Assembly (NCBI RefSeq): GCF_900105925.1
Contig: NZ_LT629791.1
Span: forward strand, 1,178,001-1,242,000
DNA length: 64,000 nt
Source of the DNA: Jiangella alkaliphila
GTDB lineage: Bacteria; Actinomycetota; Actinomycetes; Jiangellales; Jiangellaceae
Reading direction: 5' to 3'
Within the stretch, counting starts at the first letter, position 1. Each line of letters starts with the position of its first letter. Below the pieces are notes generated by a model. It worked only from the letters and a program-made list of their open reading frames with translations, was not told the DNA's origin and did not search any database. The translations under genes and the position numbers were made by a program. Shown here piece after piece: positions 37,323 through 45,861 of the stretch.

Positions 37323-37341
37323 GTCCGGGCAGAATGCCGCC
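37323..37341 (+). promoter_or_regulatory. Candidate -10 of the winged-helix gene
   Basis: CAGAAT at 37330-37335, 6 nt before the ATG at 37342; consistent with a leaderless transcript. Confidence 0.35.
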
Positions 37342-38481
37342 ATGACGATGACCGCCCGGGCGCTCAACCGCGCCACGCTGGCCCGGCAGCTGCTGCTGGA
37401 GCGTGCGCGGCTCGACGTCGTCGACGCGGTCGGGCGCCTGGTCGCGCTGCAGGCGCAGCACCCGGCGTCGCCGTACGTCGCGCTGTGGAACCGGCTCGAC
37501 GGCTTCCACCCGGCCGACCTCGACGCCGCGTTCGCCGAACGAGCGCTGGTCAAGGCGACGCTGATGCGCATCACGCTGCACGCCGTGCCGGCCGGCGACT
37601 ATCCGTCCTGGCAGCGGGCCATGCAGCCGACGCTGCGGGCGGCGCGGCTGAACGACCCTCGGTTCCGGGTGAGCGGGCTGAGCCATGCCGACGCCGAGGC
37701 CGCCATCCCTGACCTGCTGGAATTCGTCGCCACGCCGCGCAGCGGGGCCGAGTGCGAGGCGTGGCTCACCGAGCGGCACGGCGCGCCGATGAAGGGGTTG
37801 TGGTGGGCGCTGCGCCAGTTCGGGCCGGTGCAGCACGCGCCCACCGGGCCGCCGTGGTCGTTCGGCACCCGCCCGGCCTACGTCGCGGCCGCCGACCCGC
37901 CGGCCATCGCCGACGCCGAGACCAGCGCGGCCGCCCAGGTAGAGCTCTTCCGCCGCTACGTCGCCGCGTTCGGTCCGGTGTCCATGCCCGACTTCGCGCA
38001 GTTCGCGCTGCTGAACCGCGCGCCGGCCAGGGCCGCCGTCGACGCCGTCGCCGGCGAGCTGACCCGGTTCGACGGCCCGGACGGCACGGTGCTCTACGAC
38101 CTGCCCGGCGCGCCGCGGCCCGGCGAGGACGTCCCGGCGCCACCGCGGTTGCTGGCCATGTGGGACAGCGTGTTGCTCGTGCACGCCGACCGCGGCCGCG
38201 TCATCCCGCCCGAGTACCGCAAGCTGGTCACCCGCACCAACGGCGACACCCTGCCCACGCTGCTGGTCGACGGCTTCGTCGCGGGCGTGTGGCGGCCGGT
38301 CGACGGCGGCATCGAGGCCACCGCGTTCCGGCCGCTGTCCGACGCCGACTGGGACGGGCTGGCGACGGAGGCCGCGTCGCTGTCCGCGTTGCTGGCCGGC
38401 CGCGAGCCCACGGTCTACCGCCGCTACGACCGCTGGTGGGCCGGATTACCGGCGGTCGAGGTGCGCGTCCTGCCATCCTGA
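37342..38481 (+). CDS. Winged-helix DNA-binding domain protein (HTH_42 family)
   Basis: A 379-residue protein of the AlkX/AlkZ-like HTH_42 family: LNRATLARQLLLERA, VGRLVALQAQHPASPYVALWNRL at the N-terminus, and later MWDSVLLVHADRGRVIPPEY and LLVDGFVAGVW are typical. AlkZ relatives are DNA glycosylases that unhook interstrand crosslinks, but many actinobacterial paralogues are uncharacterised; the QxQ catalytic motif of AlkZ is replaced here by LQAQ. Function therefore tentative. Confidence 0.8.
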   Translation: MTMTARALNRATLARQLLLERARLDVVDAVGRLVALQAQHPASPYVALWNRLDGFHPADLDAAFAERALVKATLMRITLHAVPAGDYPSWQRAMQPTLRAARLNDPRFRVSGLSHADAEAAIPDLLEFVATPRSGAECEAWLTERHGAPMKGLWWALRQFGPVQHAPTGPPWSFGTRPAYVAAADPPAIADAETSAAAQVELFRRYVAAFGPVSMPDFAQFALLNRAPARAAVDAVAGELTRFDGPDGTVLYDLPGAPRPGEDVPAPPRLLAMWDSVLLVHADRGRVIPPEYRKLVTRTNGDTLPTLLVDGFVAGVWRPVDGGIEATAFRPLSDADWDGLATEAASLSALLAGREPTVYRRYDRWWAGLPAVEVRVLPS

Positions 38482-38576
38482 CCGGGTGTGACGGGCGCGA
38501 CTGGCGGAACCACCATCCCCGTCGCCGAGTTCCTCGTACTACTAGCAGGTACACACACTGCCTGGAGGTCGACCGG

Positions 38577-39260
38577 ATGTCTCTGTTCACCCGCCGCCGC
38601 GTAGTCATCGGCGTCAGCGCCTTGGCCGCGCTCGTGCTGGTCGTCGTCGGCGGGACGTATCTCTACATCAACGTCTTCAGCGACGACGCGCCCGAGCCGC
38701 TGGCGTTGGAGACGTCGCCGCCGCCCGCGTCCGGTGGCAGCGGCGACCTCACGGGCACGTGGACGGTGGCCGGCGGGTCCGAGGCCGGCTACCGCGTCGA
38801 CGAGGTGCTCAACGGCCAGGACAACACCGTCGTCGGCCGCACGAGCGACGTCACCGGCCAGATCACGGTGGCCGGTGGCGAGGCGACCGACGGCGAGATC
38901 ACCGTCGACATGACCACCATCACCACCGACAGCGGCAGCCGCGACGGCCAGTTCCGCGGCCCGATCATGCAGACCGACGAGTTCCCCACCTCGACGTTCA
39001 CGCTCACGTCGCCGGTGCCGCTGGACGGTCTCGACGGCGGCCCGATCAGCGTCACGGCGACCGGCGACCTGACGGTGCGCGACGTCACCCACTCGATCGA
39101 GGTGCAGCTCGACGTGCAGCGCTCCGGCGACGGCGTCCAGGTGGCCGGCTCGGGCGAGATCCAGTTCGCCGACTTCGAGGTCGACCCGCCCGACCTCGGC
39201 TTCGTCCGGGTCGAGGACAGCGGCACGGTGGAGTTCCTGCTGACGCTCAGCCAGGGGTGA
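38577..39260 (+). CDS. Membrane-anchored YceI family protein
   Basis: A 227-residue YceI protein with an N-terminal membrane helix (RVVIGVSALAALVLVVVGGTYLYI) and a Pro/Ser-rich linker, so the lipocalin-like domain (about 55-227) lies outside the membrane. Motifs: GSEAGYRVDEVL, VDMTTITTDSGSRDGQFRG, DEFPTSTFTLTSP and a C-terminal DFEVDPPDLGFVRVEDSG. ATG with CTGGAGG upstream. Paralogous to the cytosolic YceI at 27252. Confidence 0.88.
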   Translation: MSLFTRRRVVIGVSALAALVLVVVGGTYLYINVFSDDAPEPLALETSPPPASGGSGDLTGTWTVAGGSEAGYRVDEVLNGQDNTVVGRTSDVTGQITVAGGEATDGEITVDMTTITTDSGSRDGQFRGPIMQTDEFPTSTFTLTSPVPLDGLDGGPISVTATGDLTVRDVTHSIEVQLDVQRSGDGVQVAGSGEIQFADFEVDPPDLGFVRVEDSGTVEFLLTLSQG

Positions 39261-39266
39261 GAGGGG

Positions 39267-39307
39267 CGACGCCGGCCGCACCGCGCGATGCGGTCCGGCC
39301 GGCGTCG
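39267..39307. terminator. Bidirectional terminator between convergent yceI and lppM-like genes
   Basis: An 11-bp stem (CGACGCCGGCC at 39267-39277 with GGCCGGCGTCG at 39297-39307) enclosing a second GC-rich stem. Lies 6 bp after the YceI stop and 7 bp before the stop of the convergent gene. Confidence 0.75.
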
Positions 39308-39314
39308 TTGTGGG

Positions 39315-40325
39315 TCAGCGCGGCGGCGCCGGCGGCTCCGGCTGATCGCCCTCGGCCGGCCGCTCCGGCTCGGCCTGCTCCGTGACGGGCTCGGTGACGG
39401 GTTCGGCCTGCTCCGTGACCGGCTCGGCCTGGGCCGTCGCCGGCTCGTCCGGCTGGACGGGGAGCGGGGTGGTCGGCTGCGCCGGCGCGTCCGCACCACT
39501 CGGCGGCGCGAACGGGCTGGCCGCCGGCGCGACCCCGGCGTCCGGAACGGACGGCGCCGCCTCCGGACCGGGACCGGGCGGCGGCGGTGGGACTGCGCCG
39601 ACGGTCGCCGCCTCGGCGGGCGGAGCCTGGTTGCGGTTGCGTGACAGGAAGAACAGCAGCGCCGCGAGGCCCAGGACGACGACCACGATGAGGATCCAGA
39701 TCCACACCGGGACGCCGTCGCCGCCCCCGCCGCCGGAGTCGGCGGACCGCGCGCTGATCTCGTTGGCCTCGCCCGGCGTCGGGGTCCAGGTGACGGTGGT
39801 GCCGTCGAGGTCGCCGTTGTGGTCGGTGACCTCCCCCGGGAACGTGATGGCGACGCTCATCTCGAGCGACTCCATCAGCTGGTCCATGTCGCCCAGCGGC
39901 ATCTCCTCGCCGCCCAGCTCGCCCAGCTGGCCGGCCATGTCCTCGGGGTTGATGTCGGTCATGTCGAGGGTGCCGGTGACGACGATCTCCTCGCCCTCGT
40001 GGGTGATGCTGAAGTCCTGCTCCTCGGAGAACTCCGACAGCGGGACGTCCTCGAAGGTGTAGCGCTGGCCGACGAACTGGTCGTCCTCGTACTCCTCGAC
40101 CTCCGTGCCTTCGGGGAGGTCCTCCATCTCGCCGAAGAGCGCGTCGGGGTCCTCGCCCATCGACTCGGCCATCGCGGACACGTCGCGGCTGAGGGCGAGG
40201 ATCATCTCGCCGCCGACGGTGTCGTTCTCGGACACATCGAGCTGCATATCGACTTTGAAGCACCCGGTCAGCAACAGCGCCGACGCCGCCACTGCCAGGG
40301 CACGTACAGGTCGCGTTCGATTCAT
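39315..40325 (-). CDS. LppM-like lipoprotein with C-terminal membrane helix
   Basis: A 336-residue protein with lipobox LLTGC (Cys22) and an LppM-type domain (KVDMQLDVSENDTVGGEMILALS; ITFPGEVTDHNG), an anchoring helix near residues 205-228 (VWIWILIVVVVLGLAALLFFL), and a cytoplasmic Pro/Glu/Ala-rich tail of more than 100 residues with repeated (V)TEQAEPVTE units. In mycobacteria LppM is a lipoprotein implicated in phagocytosis; here its role is unknown. Both a lipid anchor and a membrane helix are predicted. Confidence 0.8.
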   Translation of the reverse strand: MNRTRPVRALAVAASALLLTGCFKVDMQLDVSENDTVGGEMILALSRDVSAMAESMGEDPDALFGEMEDLPEGTEVEEYEDDQFVGQRYTFEDVPLSEFSEEQDFSITHEGEEIVVTGTLDMTDINPEDMAGQLGELGGEEMPLGDMDQLMESLEMSVAITFPGEVTDHNGDLDGTTVTWTPTPGEANEISARSADSGGGGGDGVPVWIWILIVVVVLGLAALLFFLSRNRNQAPPAEAATVGAVPPPPPGPGPEAAPSVPDAGVAPAASPFAPPSGADAPAQPTTPLPVQPDEPATAQAEPVTEQAEPVTEPVTEQAEPERPAEGDQPEPPAPPR

Positions 40326-40403
40326 GGGCCGCAGCCTGGCACAACGATCACCGTTTCGGCACCTCCGGACGGGACCGGGATTCCGGGCGACGGTGATCGG
40401 CGC

Positions 40404-40856
40404 TCAGGCGGCGGCGCGCAGGATGTCCAGCGCGCTGTCGGCGTGCTTCTCCATGGCCAGCTCGCTGCGGACCACGCCCAGCAGGCGGGAGTCGGCGCCG
40501 ATGACGAACGTCTGCCGCTTCACCGGGATCGCGCCGATGCGCCGCTTGACGCCGAACTGCGCCGCCACCGTGCGATCGGGGTCGCTGAGCAGCGGGAACC
40601 CGAGGTCGTTGCCGGCGTCGAAGGCCTGCTGCCGCTCGACGGCGTCGGCGCTGATGCCGACCGGCTGGGCGCCGGCGGCGGCGAACTCGGCCGAGAGGTC
40701 GCGGAAGTGGCAGGCCTCGGCCGTGCAGCCACGGCTCATCGCGGCGGGATAGAAGAACAGCACCACCGCGCCGGTGGCCAGCAACTCACTGAGCCGGCGC
40801 GGCGTGCCGGACTGGTCGGGCAGGACGAAATCGTCGACGACGTCTCCGACATCCAT
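40404..40856 (-). CDS. bcp: Bcp-type thiol peroxidase (peroxiredoxin)
   Basis: A 150-residue peroxiredoxin Q/Bcp that reduces peroxides with thioredoxin. Peroxidatic Cys44 lies in PAAMSRGCTAEAC (Ser41 in place of the usual Thr of PxxxTxxC), with Cys49 as the resolving residue at the classical CxxxxC spacing. The FRDLSAEF and GFPLLSDPD segments are typical. No redox partner is adjacent. Confidence 0.92.
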   Translation of the reverse strand: MDVGDVVDDFVLPDQSGTPRRLSELLATGAVVLFFYPAAMSRGCTAEACHFRDLSAEFAAAGAQPVGISADAVERQQAFDAGNDLGFPLLSDPDRTVAAQFGVKRRIGAIPVKRQTFVIGADSRLLGVVRSELAMEKHADSALDILRAAA

Positions 40857-40880
40857 GCCTCCATCCTGCCACCGCCCCGA

Positions 40881-41432
40881 TCAGGCGGTGACGGCCGCCA
40901 GGACCAGCAGCACCAGCGACGCCGCGAGCACCGCGACGCTCGCGACCGCCGGCGTCGCCGTCACCCCGCCCGACGGCTCGGACCGGCGCGCCTCCCAGCG
41001 CTGCCGCACCGCCAGCAGGGCCGGCGCCGGACGTCGTCCAGCCTGGGCGACGGCGTCGCGCTCCAGCACGCCGCCGGGGGTGACGTGCCGGTCGTAGAGG
41101 GCCGACATCGACGCCGGACCGGGCGCCGCGACGGCCCGGCACGCGACGTCGCCCGCGCGCAGCAGCAGCGACCAGCCGAACGTCGCCTCGTCGAGTGCGG
41201 ACCAGCCGATCCGCACGTCGCGCAGCGGGTTGCGGACGGTGACGGCCGCGTCGTCGATGACCACCGCCGGCCGCCAGCACAGCACCCAGAACAGCCCGCT
41301 CGCCGCCGCGGCGAACAACAGGCCGGGGCCGCCCGGCGGCCACGTCGCCACCAGCCAGCCCAGTGCGGCGGCCCAGCCGGTAACCGCGACCGCCCGGGCC
41401 AGCGCGTGCCGCAGCACCACCGTGTTCGTCAC
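40881..41432 (-). CDS. Membrane protein with PH-like domain (bPH_6-like)
   Basis: A 183-residue membrane protein: two helices near the N-terminus (AVAVTGWAAALGWLVATW and GLLFAAAASGLFWVLCW) and one at the C-terminus, with a PH-type beta domain between (PAVVIDDAAVTVRNPLRDVRIGWSALD), resembling the low-molecular-weight protein antigen 6 family. GTG at 41432 chosen; an in-frame ATG at 41462 is the alternative. Function unknown. Confidence 0.72.
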   Translation of the reverse strand: MTNTVVLRHALARAVAVTGWAAALGWLVATWPPGGPGLLFAAAASGLFWVLCWRPAVVIDDAAVTVRNPLRDVRIGWSALDEATFGWSLLLRAGDVACRAVAAPGPASMSALYDRHVTPGGVLERDAVAQAGRRPAPALLAVRQRWEARRSEPSGGVTATPAVASVAVLAASLVLLVLAAVTA

Positions 41433-41525
41433 GGGACGATCGTGGCATATCACCTGGAGCAACCGTTCTGACCGGCCGATGCGTCATCCTCTATATGCGT
41501 CGGCGATACAGGGTGGGGTGAGGGG

Positions 41526-42473
41526 ATGCGGCTGCGGTCCGGTGCGGCCCTCGTCCTCGTGCTGCTCACCTGCTGCGGCGCGGCGGCCCAGATCGCCGGG
41601 CCGTCCGGCGCGAAGGCCGGCGAGGCGCCGCCGGCCACCCGCGTCTGCGACCTGATCAGCGCCGACGAGGTCCACTCCATCTACACCGGCCGGCGGATCG
41701 TGCTCACCGACTACGCCGGCCCGGTCGGTGACCCGTCGTTCGACAGCTGCCAGATCACCGTCGACCACGGCACCACCACCGGCCCGCAGATCCCGTTCCA
41801 GCTCCAGGTCTCCATCGACCCGGTGACGCCGGCCGAGCACCGGGAGCTGCTGGACGGGTACGCCGCCGACGGCCGGGGCCCGGCCACCGAGGTGCCCGGC
41901 CTGGGCGACGCGGCGCACTACGTCGGGGCGGGCCTCATGCAGGTCTACGACTCCGGCCGGCTGGTGCGCGTGCAGGGCGGCGGCGACCAGAACGCCGTCC
42001 GGCTGGCCGAGCTGGTGCTGCCGCGGCTGCCGGACCTCGCGCCGGCGCCGGAGCTGGGCACCGAGCCGGCCTGCGACGCCGTCACCGCGCAGGCCGAGGC
42101 GGTGCTGGGCACGCCGGCCGAGGAGCGCCGCGACCGCCAGACCGTCGACGAGCTGCGGTGCGAGTGGGCGGCCGGTCCCGACGTCCTGTCCGCGACGATC
42201 CGCGGTTACGGCGACGAAGTGGGCCGCATGTGGGCGGCGGAGCAGCCGGGCGCCGCGGCGATCGACGTCGGCGGGCTGCACGACAACGGCGTGTACCTGC
42301 CGACCGGCGGCGTCTACTTCTGGATGGGCCACCAGCAGGTCAGCATGTACGTCCGGCACCGGCCGCACGTGCCCGCCGACGACCGCGAGGCGCTGGTCAG
42401 GCTGGCCGGAGCGTTCGCCCCGACGCTGCTCGACGTCGCACCGCGCATCGCTCCGCCGCAGGCGCGCCTCTAG
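41526..42473 (+). CDS. Secreted protein of unknown function, DUF3558-like
   Basis: A 315-residue protein with a signal peptide (RLRSGAALVLVLLTCCGAAA; possible but weak lipobox). The mature part seems to have two related halves, each beginning with a C-D pattern (VCDLISADEVHSIY; ACDAVTAQAEAVLG) and holding a later single Cys (DSCQITVD; LRCEWAA), as in DUF3558 lipoproteins. Function unknown. Stands alone. Confidence 0.7.
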   Translation: MRLRSGAALVLVLLTCCGAAAQIAGPSGAKAGEAPPATRVCDLISADEVHSIYTGRRIVLTDYAGPVGDPSFDSCQITVDHGTTTGPQIPFQLQVSIDPVTPAEHRELLDGYAADGRGPATEVPGLGDAAHYVGAGLMQVYDSGRLVRVQGGGDQNAVRLAELVLPRLPDLAPAPELGTEPACDAVTAQAEAVLGTPAEERRDRQTVDELRCEWAAGPDVLSATIRGYGDEVGRMWAAEQPGAAAIDVGGLHDNGVYLPTGGVYFWMGHQQVSMYVRHRPHVPADDREALVRLAGAFAPTLLDVAPRIAPPQARL

Positions 42474-42498
42474 ACCCCTTCGGCGCCGCCGCGGTGGA

Positions 42499-43491
42499 TC
42501 ACCAGCGGTCGTGCACCAGCGGCCGGATGCGCTCGGCGTAGACGCGCCCGATGGCCGCCGCCGTCGACGCGTCGAGCGGGGCGAGTCCGGCGGCGGCCGC
42601 GTTGGCGACGGCCTGTTCCGGGCCGCGGGCGCCGGGGATGACGACGGAGACGCCCGGCTGGTCGAGGATCCAGCGCAGCGCGAGCTGCGCCGTGCTGACG
42701 TCCGGCGGGGTCAGCGCCGCGATCTCGCGGGCGGCTCGACGCCGACCTCGAACGGGACGCCCGAGAACGTCTCGCCGACGTCGAACGCCTCGCCGGCGCG
42801 GTTGAAGGTGCGGTGGTCGTTCGGCCCGAACGTCGTCGACGCGTCGTAGCGGCCGGACAGCAGCCCGCTGGCCAGCGGCACCCGGGCGATGATGCCGACG
42901 CCGGCCGCGGCGGCCGCCGGGAGCACCTCGTCGATCGGCTTCTGGCGGAAGCAGTTGAGGATGATCTGGATGGTGGCCACCCCGGGCCGGCGCAGCGCGG
43001 CCAGCGCCTCGTCGCAGGTCTCGACGCTGACGCCGTAGGCCGCGGACCCGCTTCTCCTCGACCAGCGTGCCCAGCGCGTCGAAGACGGCGTCGCGCGAGT
43101 ACACCTCGGGCGGTGGGCAGTGCAGCTGGACGAGGTCGAGCGTGTCGACGCCAAGGTTCTCGCGGCTGCGGTCGGTCCAGGCGCGGAACGCGTCGAGCGT
43201 GTACGCGCCGGCCACGTGCGGGTTCGCGCGGCGGCCCAGCTTGGTCGCGACGGTGAGCCCGGCGTCCGGACGGCGACGCAGCAGCTCACCGACGAACCGC
43301 TCGCTGCGGCCGTCGCCGTACACGTCGGCGGTGTCGACGAACGTCACCCCGGCGTCGACCGCCGCCTCCAGCGCGGCCAGCGCGGCGTCGTCGACGACGG
43401 TGCCCCAGTCGGCGCCGATCTGCCACGCCCCGAACCCGACCACGCCGACCGGCCGGCCGGTCCGTCCCAGCTCTCTCGTCTCCACCATCAA
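42499..43491 (-). pseudogene. Aldo/keto reductase with two compensating frameshifts
   Basis: A continuous 330-residue frame, but residues about 150-251 are not protein-like (Arg-rich runs such as GLRRQRRDLRRGAGRA). In another minus-strand frame that same stretch gives a normal reductase sequence (AYGVSVETCDEALAAL, IQIILNCFRQKPIDE, RVPLASGLLSGRYD). One base is in excess near 43038-43045 and one is missing near 42731-42740, so the frame recovers. The flanks are typical AKR: GFGAWQIGADWG, DTADVYGDGRSE, ATKLGRR and QLALRWILDQPGVSVVIPGAR. Repairing both indels gives a normal NADPH-dependent aldo/keto reductase of about 330 residues. Either a real broken gene or sequence errors. Confidence 0.85.
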
Positions 43492-43518
43492 CCTCTCATG
43501 TCTCGGGCGGAGCCTAGA

Positions 43519-44010
43519 TCAGCGCGGCAGGTGCGCCTCGACGGCCCCGACCAACTCGTCCGACTCCGGCAGCACGCCGGGGCGGAACCGGCCGAGCACG
43601 GCGCCGTCGGCGGAGACCAGGAACTTCTCGAAGTTCCACTGGACGTCGCCGGCCTCGCCCTCAGCGTCGGCGACCTGGGTCAGCTCGGCGTACAGCGGCT
43701 GCTGGGTCGGGCCGTTGACGTCGGCCTTCTCGAACAGCGGGAAGGTGACGCCGTACGTGGTGGAGCAGAACTCCTGGATCTCCTCGGCGGTGCCGGGCTC
43801 CTGGCCGCCGAACTGGTTGCACGGGAAGCCGAGCACGGTGAACCCGCGATCGGCGTAGCGCTCCTGCAGCCGCTCGAGGCCCTCGTACTGCGGGGTCAGG
43901 CCGCACTTCGACGCGACGTTGACCAGCAGCAGGAGCGTGCCCTTGCGGTCCGCGAGCGAAGCGTCGGCGCCGTCGATGGTATGCAGTGGAATGTCGTACA
44001 GGCTGGTCAA
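43519..44010 (-). CDS. Glutathione peroxidase family protein
   Basis: A 163-residue thiol peroxidase of the GPx family: peroxidatic Cys36 in VNVASKCGLTPQYEGL, Gln in GFPCNQFGGQEPG and Trp/Asn in WNFEKFLV make up the catalytic tetrad. As actinobacteria lack glutathione, electrons probably come from thioredoxin or mycoredoxin. Start: TTG at 44010 has GAGGAG 6 nt upstream, preferred over an ATG at 44067 that would add an unusual leader. Confidence 0.92.
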   Translation of the reverse strand: MTSLYDIPLHTIDGADASLADRKGTLLLLVNVASKCGLTPQYEGLERLQERYADRGFTVLGFPCNQFGGQEPGTAEEIQEFCSTTYGVTFPLFEKADVNGPTQQPLYAELTQVADAEGEAGDVQWNFEKFLVSADGAVLGRFRPGVLPESDELVGAVEAHLPR

Positions 44011-44101
44011 CGCGGGCTCCTCACGCCGGGCGGGTAGCTGCCCCTCGGAATGCAACCACACCGCCACCGCGGTTCTTCCGGACGGGTCGCATACTCGGCT
44101 G

Positions 44102-44590
44102 ATGGAGATCCGCGACGCCCGGGCCGGCGACTGGCCGGCGATCTGGCCGATCCTGCAGGGGATCGTCGCCGCGGGCGAGACCTACACGCTGCCGCGCGAC
44201 CTCGACGCCGAGACGGGCCGGCGCATCTGGCTGCTGGACCCGCCGGACCGCACGGTCGTCGCGGTCGATGACGACGGGACGGTGCTCGGCTCGGCGAAGA
44301 TGAACCGGAACCACCTGGGACCGGCGTCGCACATCGCCAGCGCCAGCTTCATCGTGGCGCCGGAGCACTCCGGCCGGGGCGTCGGCCGCGCCCTCGGCGA
44401 GCACGTCCTCGACTGGGCCCGCGCCGCGGGGTACCGCGCGATGCAGTTCAACGCGGTGGTCGAGACGAACACCCGAGCGATCGCACTGTGGCGATCGCTC
44501 GGGTTCGAGGTCGTCGGGACGCTACCGGAGGGCTACCTGCACCCGGTGCACGGCTACGTCGGGCTGCACATCATGCACCGCCGCCTCTAG
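44102..44590 (+). CDS. GNAT family N-acetyltransferase
   Basis: A 162-residue acetyltransferase with the acetyl-CoA loop VAPEHSGRGVGRALGEHV and the C-terminal VETNTRAIALWRSLGFEVVGTLP typical of phosphinothricin-acetyltransferase-like GNATs. Substrate unknown. Confidence 0.9.
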   Translation: MEIRDARAGDWPAIWPILQGIVAAGETYTLPRDLDAETGRRIWLLDPPDRTVVAVDDDGTVLGSAKMNRNHLGPASHIASASFIVAPEHSGRGVGRALGEHVLDWARAAGYRAMQFNAVVETNTRAIALWRSLGFEVVGTLPEGYLHPVHGYVGLHIMHRRL

Positions 44591-44595
44591 CGGCC

Positions 44596-44751
44596 CTACC
44601 AGTAGTGCCGGCGGCCGGCCAGCGGGCGGCCGGCGGCGCCCGCGACGTACAACACCGCTCCGACGATCAGCAGGATGATGCCGATGGTCGTCAGGATGCC
44701 GACGCTCGTGAACAACCCGATCAGCAGTAGTACGACACCCAGGATGATCAT
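44596..44751 (-). CDS. Small membrane protein, DUF6131-like
   Basis: A 51-residue protein consisting of two membrane helices (MIILGVVLLLIGLFTSVGILTTIGIILLIVG-type core) and a short tail ending RRHYW. ATG at 44751 with GGAG upstream; a longer frame from 44790 is less likely. DUF6131 members are small actinobacterial membrane proteins of unknown role. Confidence 0.72.
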   Translation of the reverse strand: MIILGVVLLLIGLFTSVGILTTIGIILLIVGAVLYVAGAAGRPLAGRRHYW

Positions 44752-44832
44752 CCCAGCTCCTTTGCCCCTTATTGGACTTTCGTGACGCACCGGTACATAC
44801 CCGGCACGTCACCGTCCAATCGGGCGCGGGAG

Positions 44833-45747
44833 CTAGGAGGCCGGCTCGAGGTCGCGGCGGCGCAGGTCGCTGAGCCAGGCGTCCACCCGCCCGGTGTCGG
44901 GGCCGGGCGACAGGAACGACGCCGCGGCCGCCTCGTCCAGCTGCTGCTGCAGCTCCATCCGGTAGGCGTCGATCTGCTCCCAGGGCAGCGCGCCGGCCCG
45001 GACGGTGGCCAGCCGCTCGCGGTGCTCGTCGGACGCGACGCCGACGTCGCCGGTGCGCAGCAGCGCCTGCCCCTCGACCAGCAGGCGCAGCAGGTCGGCC
45101 GCGGCGGCCGCCTGCTCGACGTCGGGCCCGTCGTCGCCGGCCAGCCGGGTGAAGCCGGCCAGCACGTGGTCGGCGTAGGCGGCGGAGATGGTCTGCGACA
45201 GGAAGGCCGGGCGCAGGTCCAGCAGCTCCTGCCCGACCGCGCCGACCCACACCCGGCGCGGCGACCACAGCAGCTCCAGGCAGACCGGGTCGGCGTCGAG
45301 GGCCAGCCGGCAGAACCGCTCGACCTCCCACGACAGCCACGACGGACCCGGCCCGGCGACCTGCTCAGGCGGCTTGCGCAGTGACCAGAACGCCGCCGTG
45401 GGCGCCTGGTAGACGGCGCGCACCGTCAGCTCGGCGCCCGGGTCGGCGAGCGGTTCGCCGACGGCGGCGGCGTACAGCGTGCGCGCGACGACCAGGTCGT
45501 CCGGCGCCGCGGCGCGGACCGGCTCGGGCAGCTCGGACGGCGGGTCGGCGAGCGTGCTCAGCTGGTCGGGACCCGCCTCGACCACCTGACCGTCGGCCAG
45601 GGCGATGGTGTACGTGCCGTCGGCCTCGCGGACGACGCGACCGGCGAGGCCGCGGCCGGTCCCCGGGACGGCGGCATCGGCCGGCGTGCCGTGGACGACG
45701 ACCTGCATGCCGACCGGGACTCGCGCAGGGGCGCTCAGGCGAGACAT
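44833..45747 (-). CDS. RlaP-like predicted nucleotidyltransferase with degenerate catalytic site
   Basis: A 304-residue protein. The middle and C-terminus match the RlaP/predicted DNA polymerase-beta superfamily nucleotidyltransferases: TAAFWSLRKPPEQVAGPG, SWEVERFCRLALDADPVCLELLWSPRRVWV. However, the catalytic GSR.(Y/F)G.....SDxD region that should precede it is replaced by TLYAAAVGEPLADPGAELTVRAVYQ, with no such motif. An N-terminal stretch (about 12-65, VVVHGTPADAAVP... GQVVEAGPDQLSTL) looks like a small SH3-like barrel not usual in RlaP. Probably an inactive or re-purposed family member. Confidence 0.65.
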   Translation of the reverse strand: MSRLSAPARVPVGMQVVVHGTPADAAVPGTGRGLAGRVVREADGTYTIALADGQVVEAGPDQLSTLADPPSELPEPVRAAAPDDLVVARTLYAAAVGEPLADPGAELTVRAVYQAPTAAFWSLRKPPEQVAGPGPSWLSWEVERFCRLALDADPVCLELLWSPRRVWVGAVGQELLDLRPAFLSQTISAAYADHVLAGFTRLAGDDGPDVEQAAAAADLLRLLVEGQALLRTGDVGVASDEHRERLATVRAGALPWEQIDAYRMELQQQLDEAAAASFLSPGPDTGRVDAWLSDLRRRDLEPAS

Positions 45748-45849
45748 GCTGACCATTCTCGCCCGCCACCTGTGCGCCCGTCCGACGATCCATCGGGTTT
45801 CAACCGTTTGGACCGGAACCTTTGCATCGGCAGGTATCAGAACCGCCGG

Positions 45850-45861
45850 TAGGTTGAGGGC
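45850..45861 (+). promoter_or_regulatory. Candidate -10 of the O-methyltransferase gene (leaderless)
   Basis: TAGGTT at 45850-45855, 6 nt before the ATG at 45862. Confidence 0.45.

Noticed and set aside
35664..37574. 636-residue minus-strand frame opposite the phosphoketolase
   Set aside because: Shadow frame; the plus strand encodes recognisable phosphoketolase motifs throughout.
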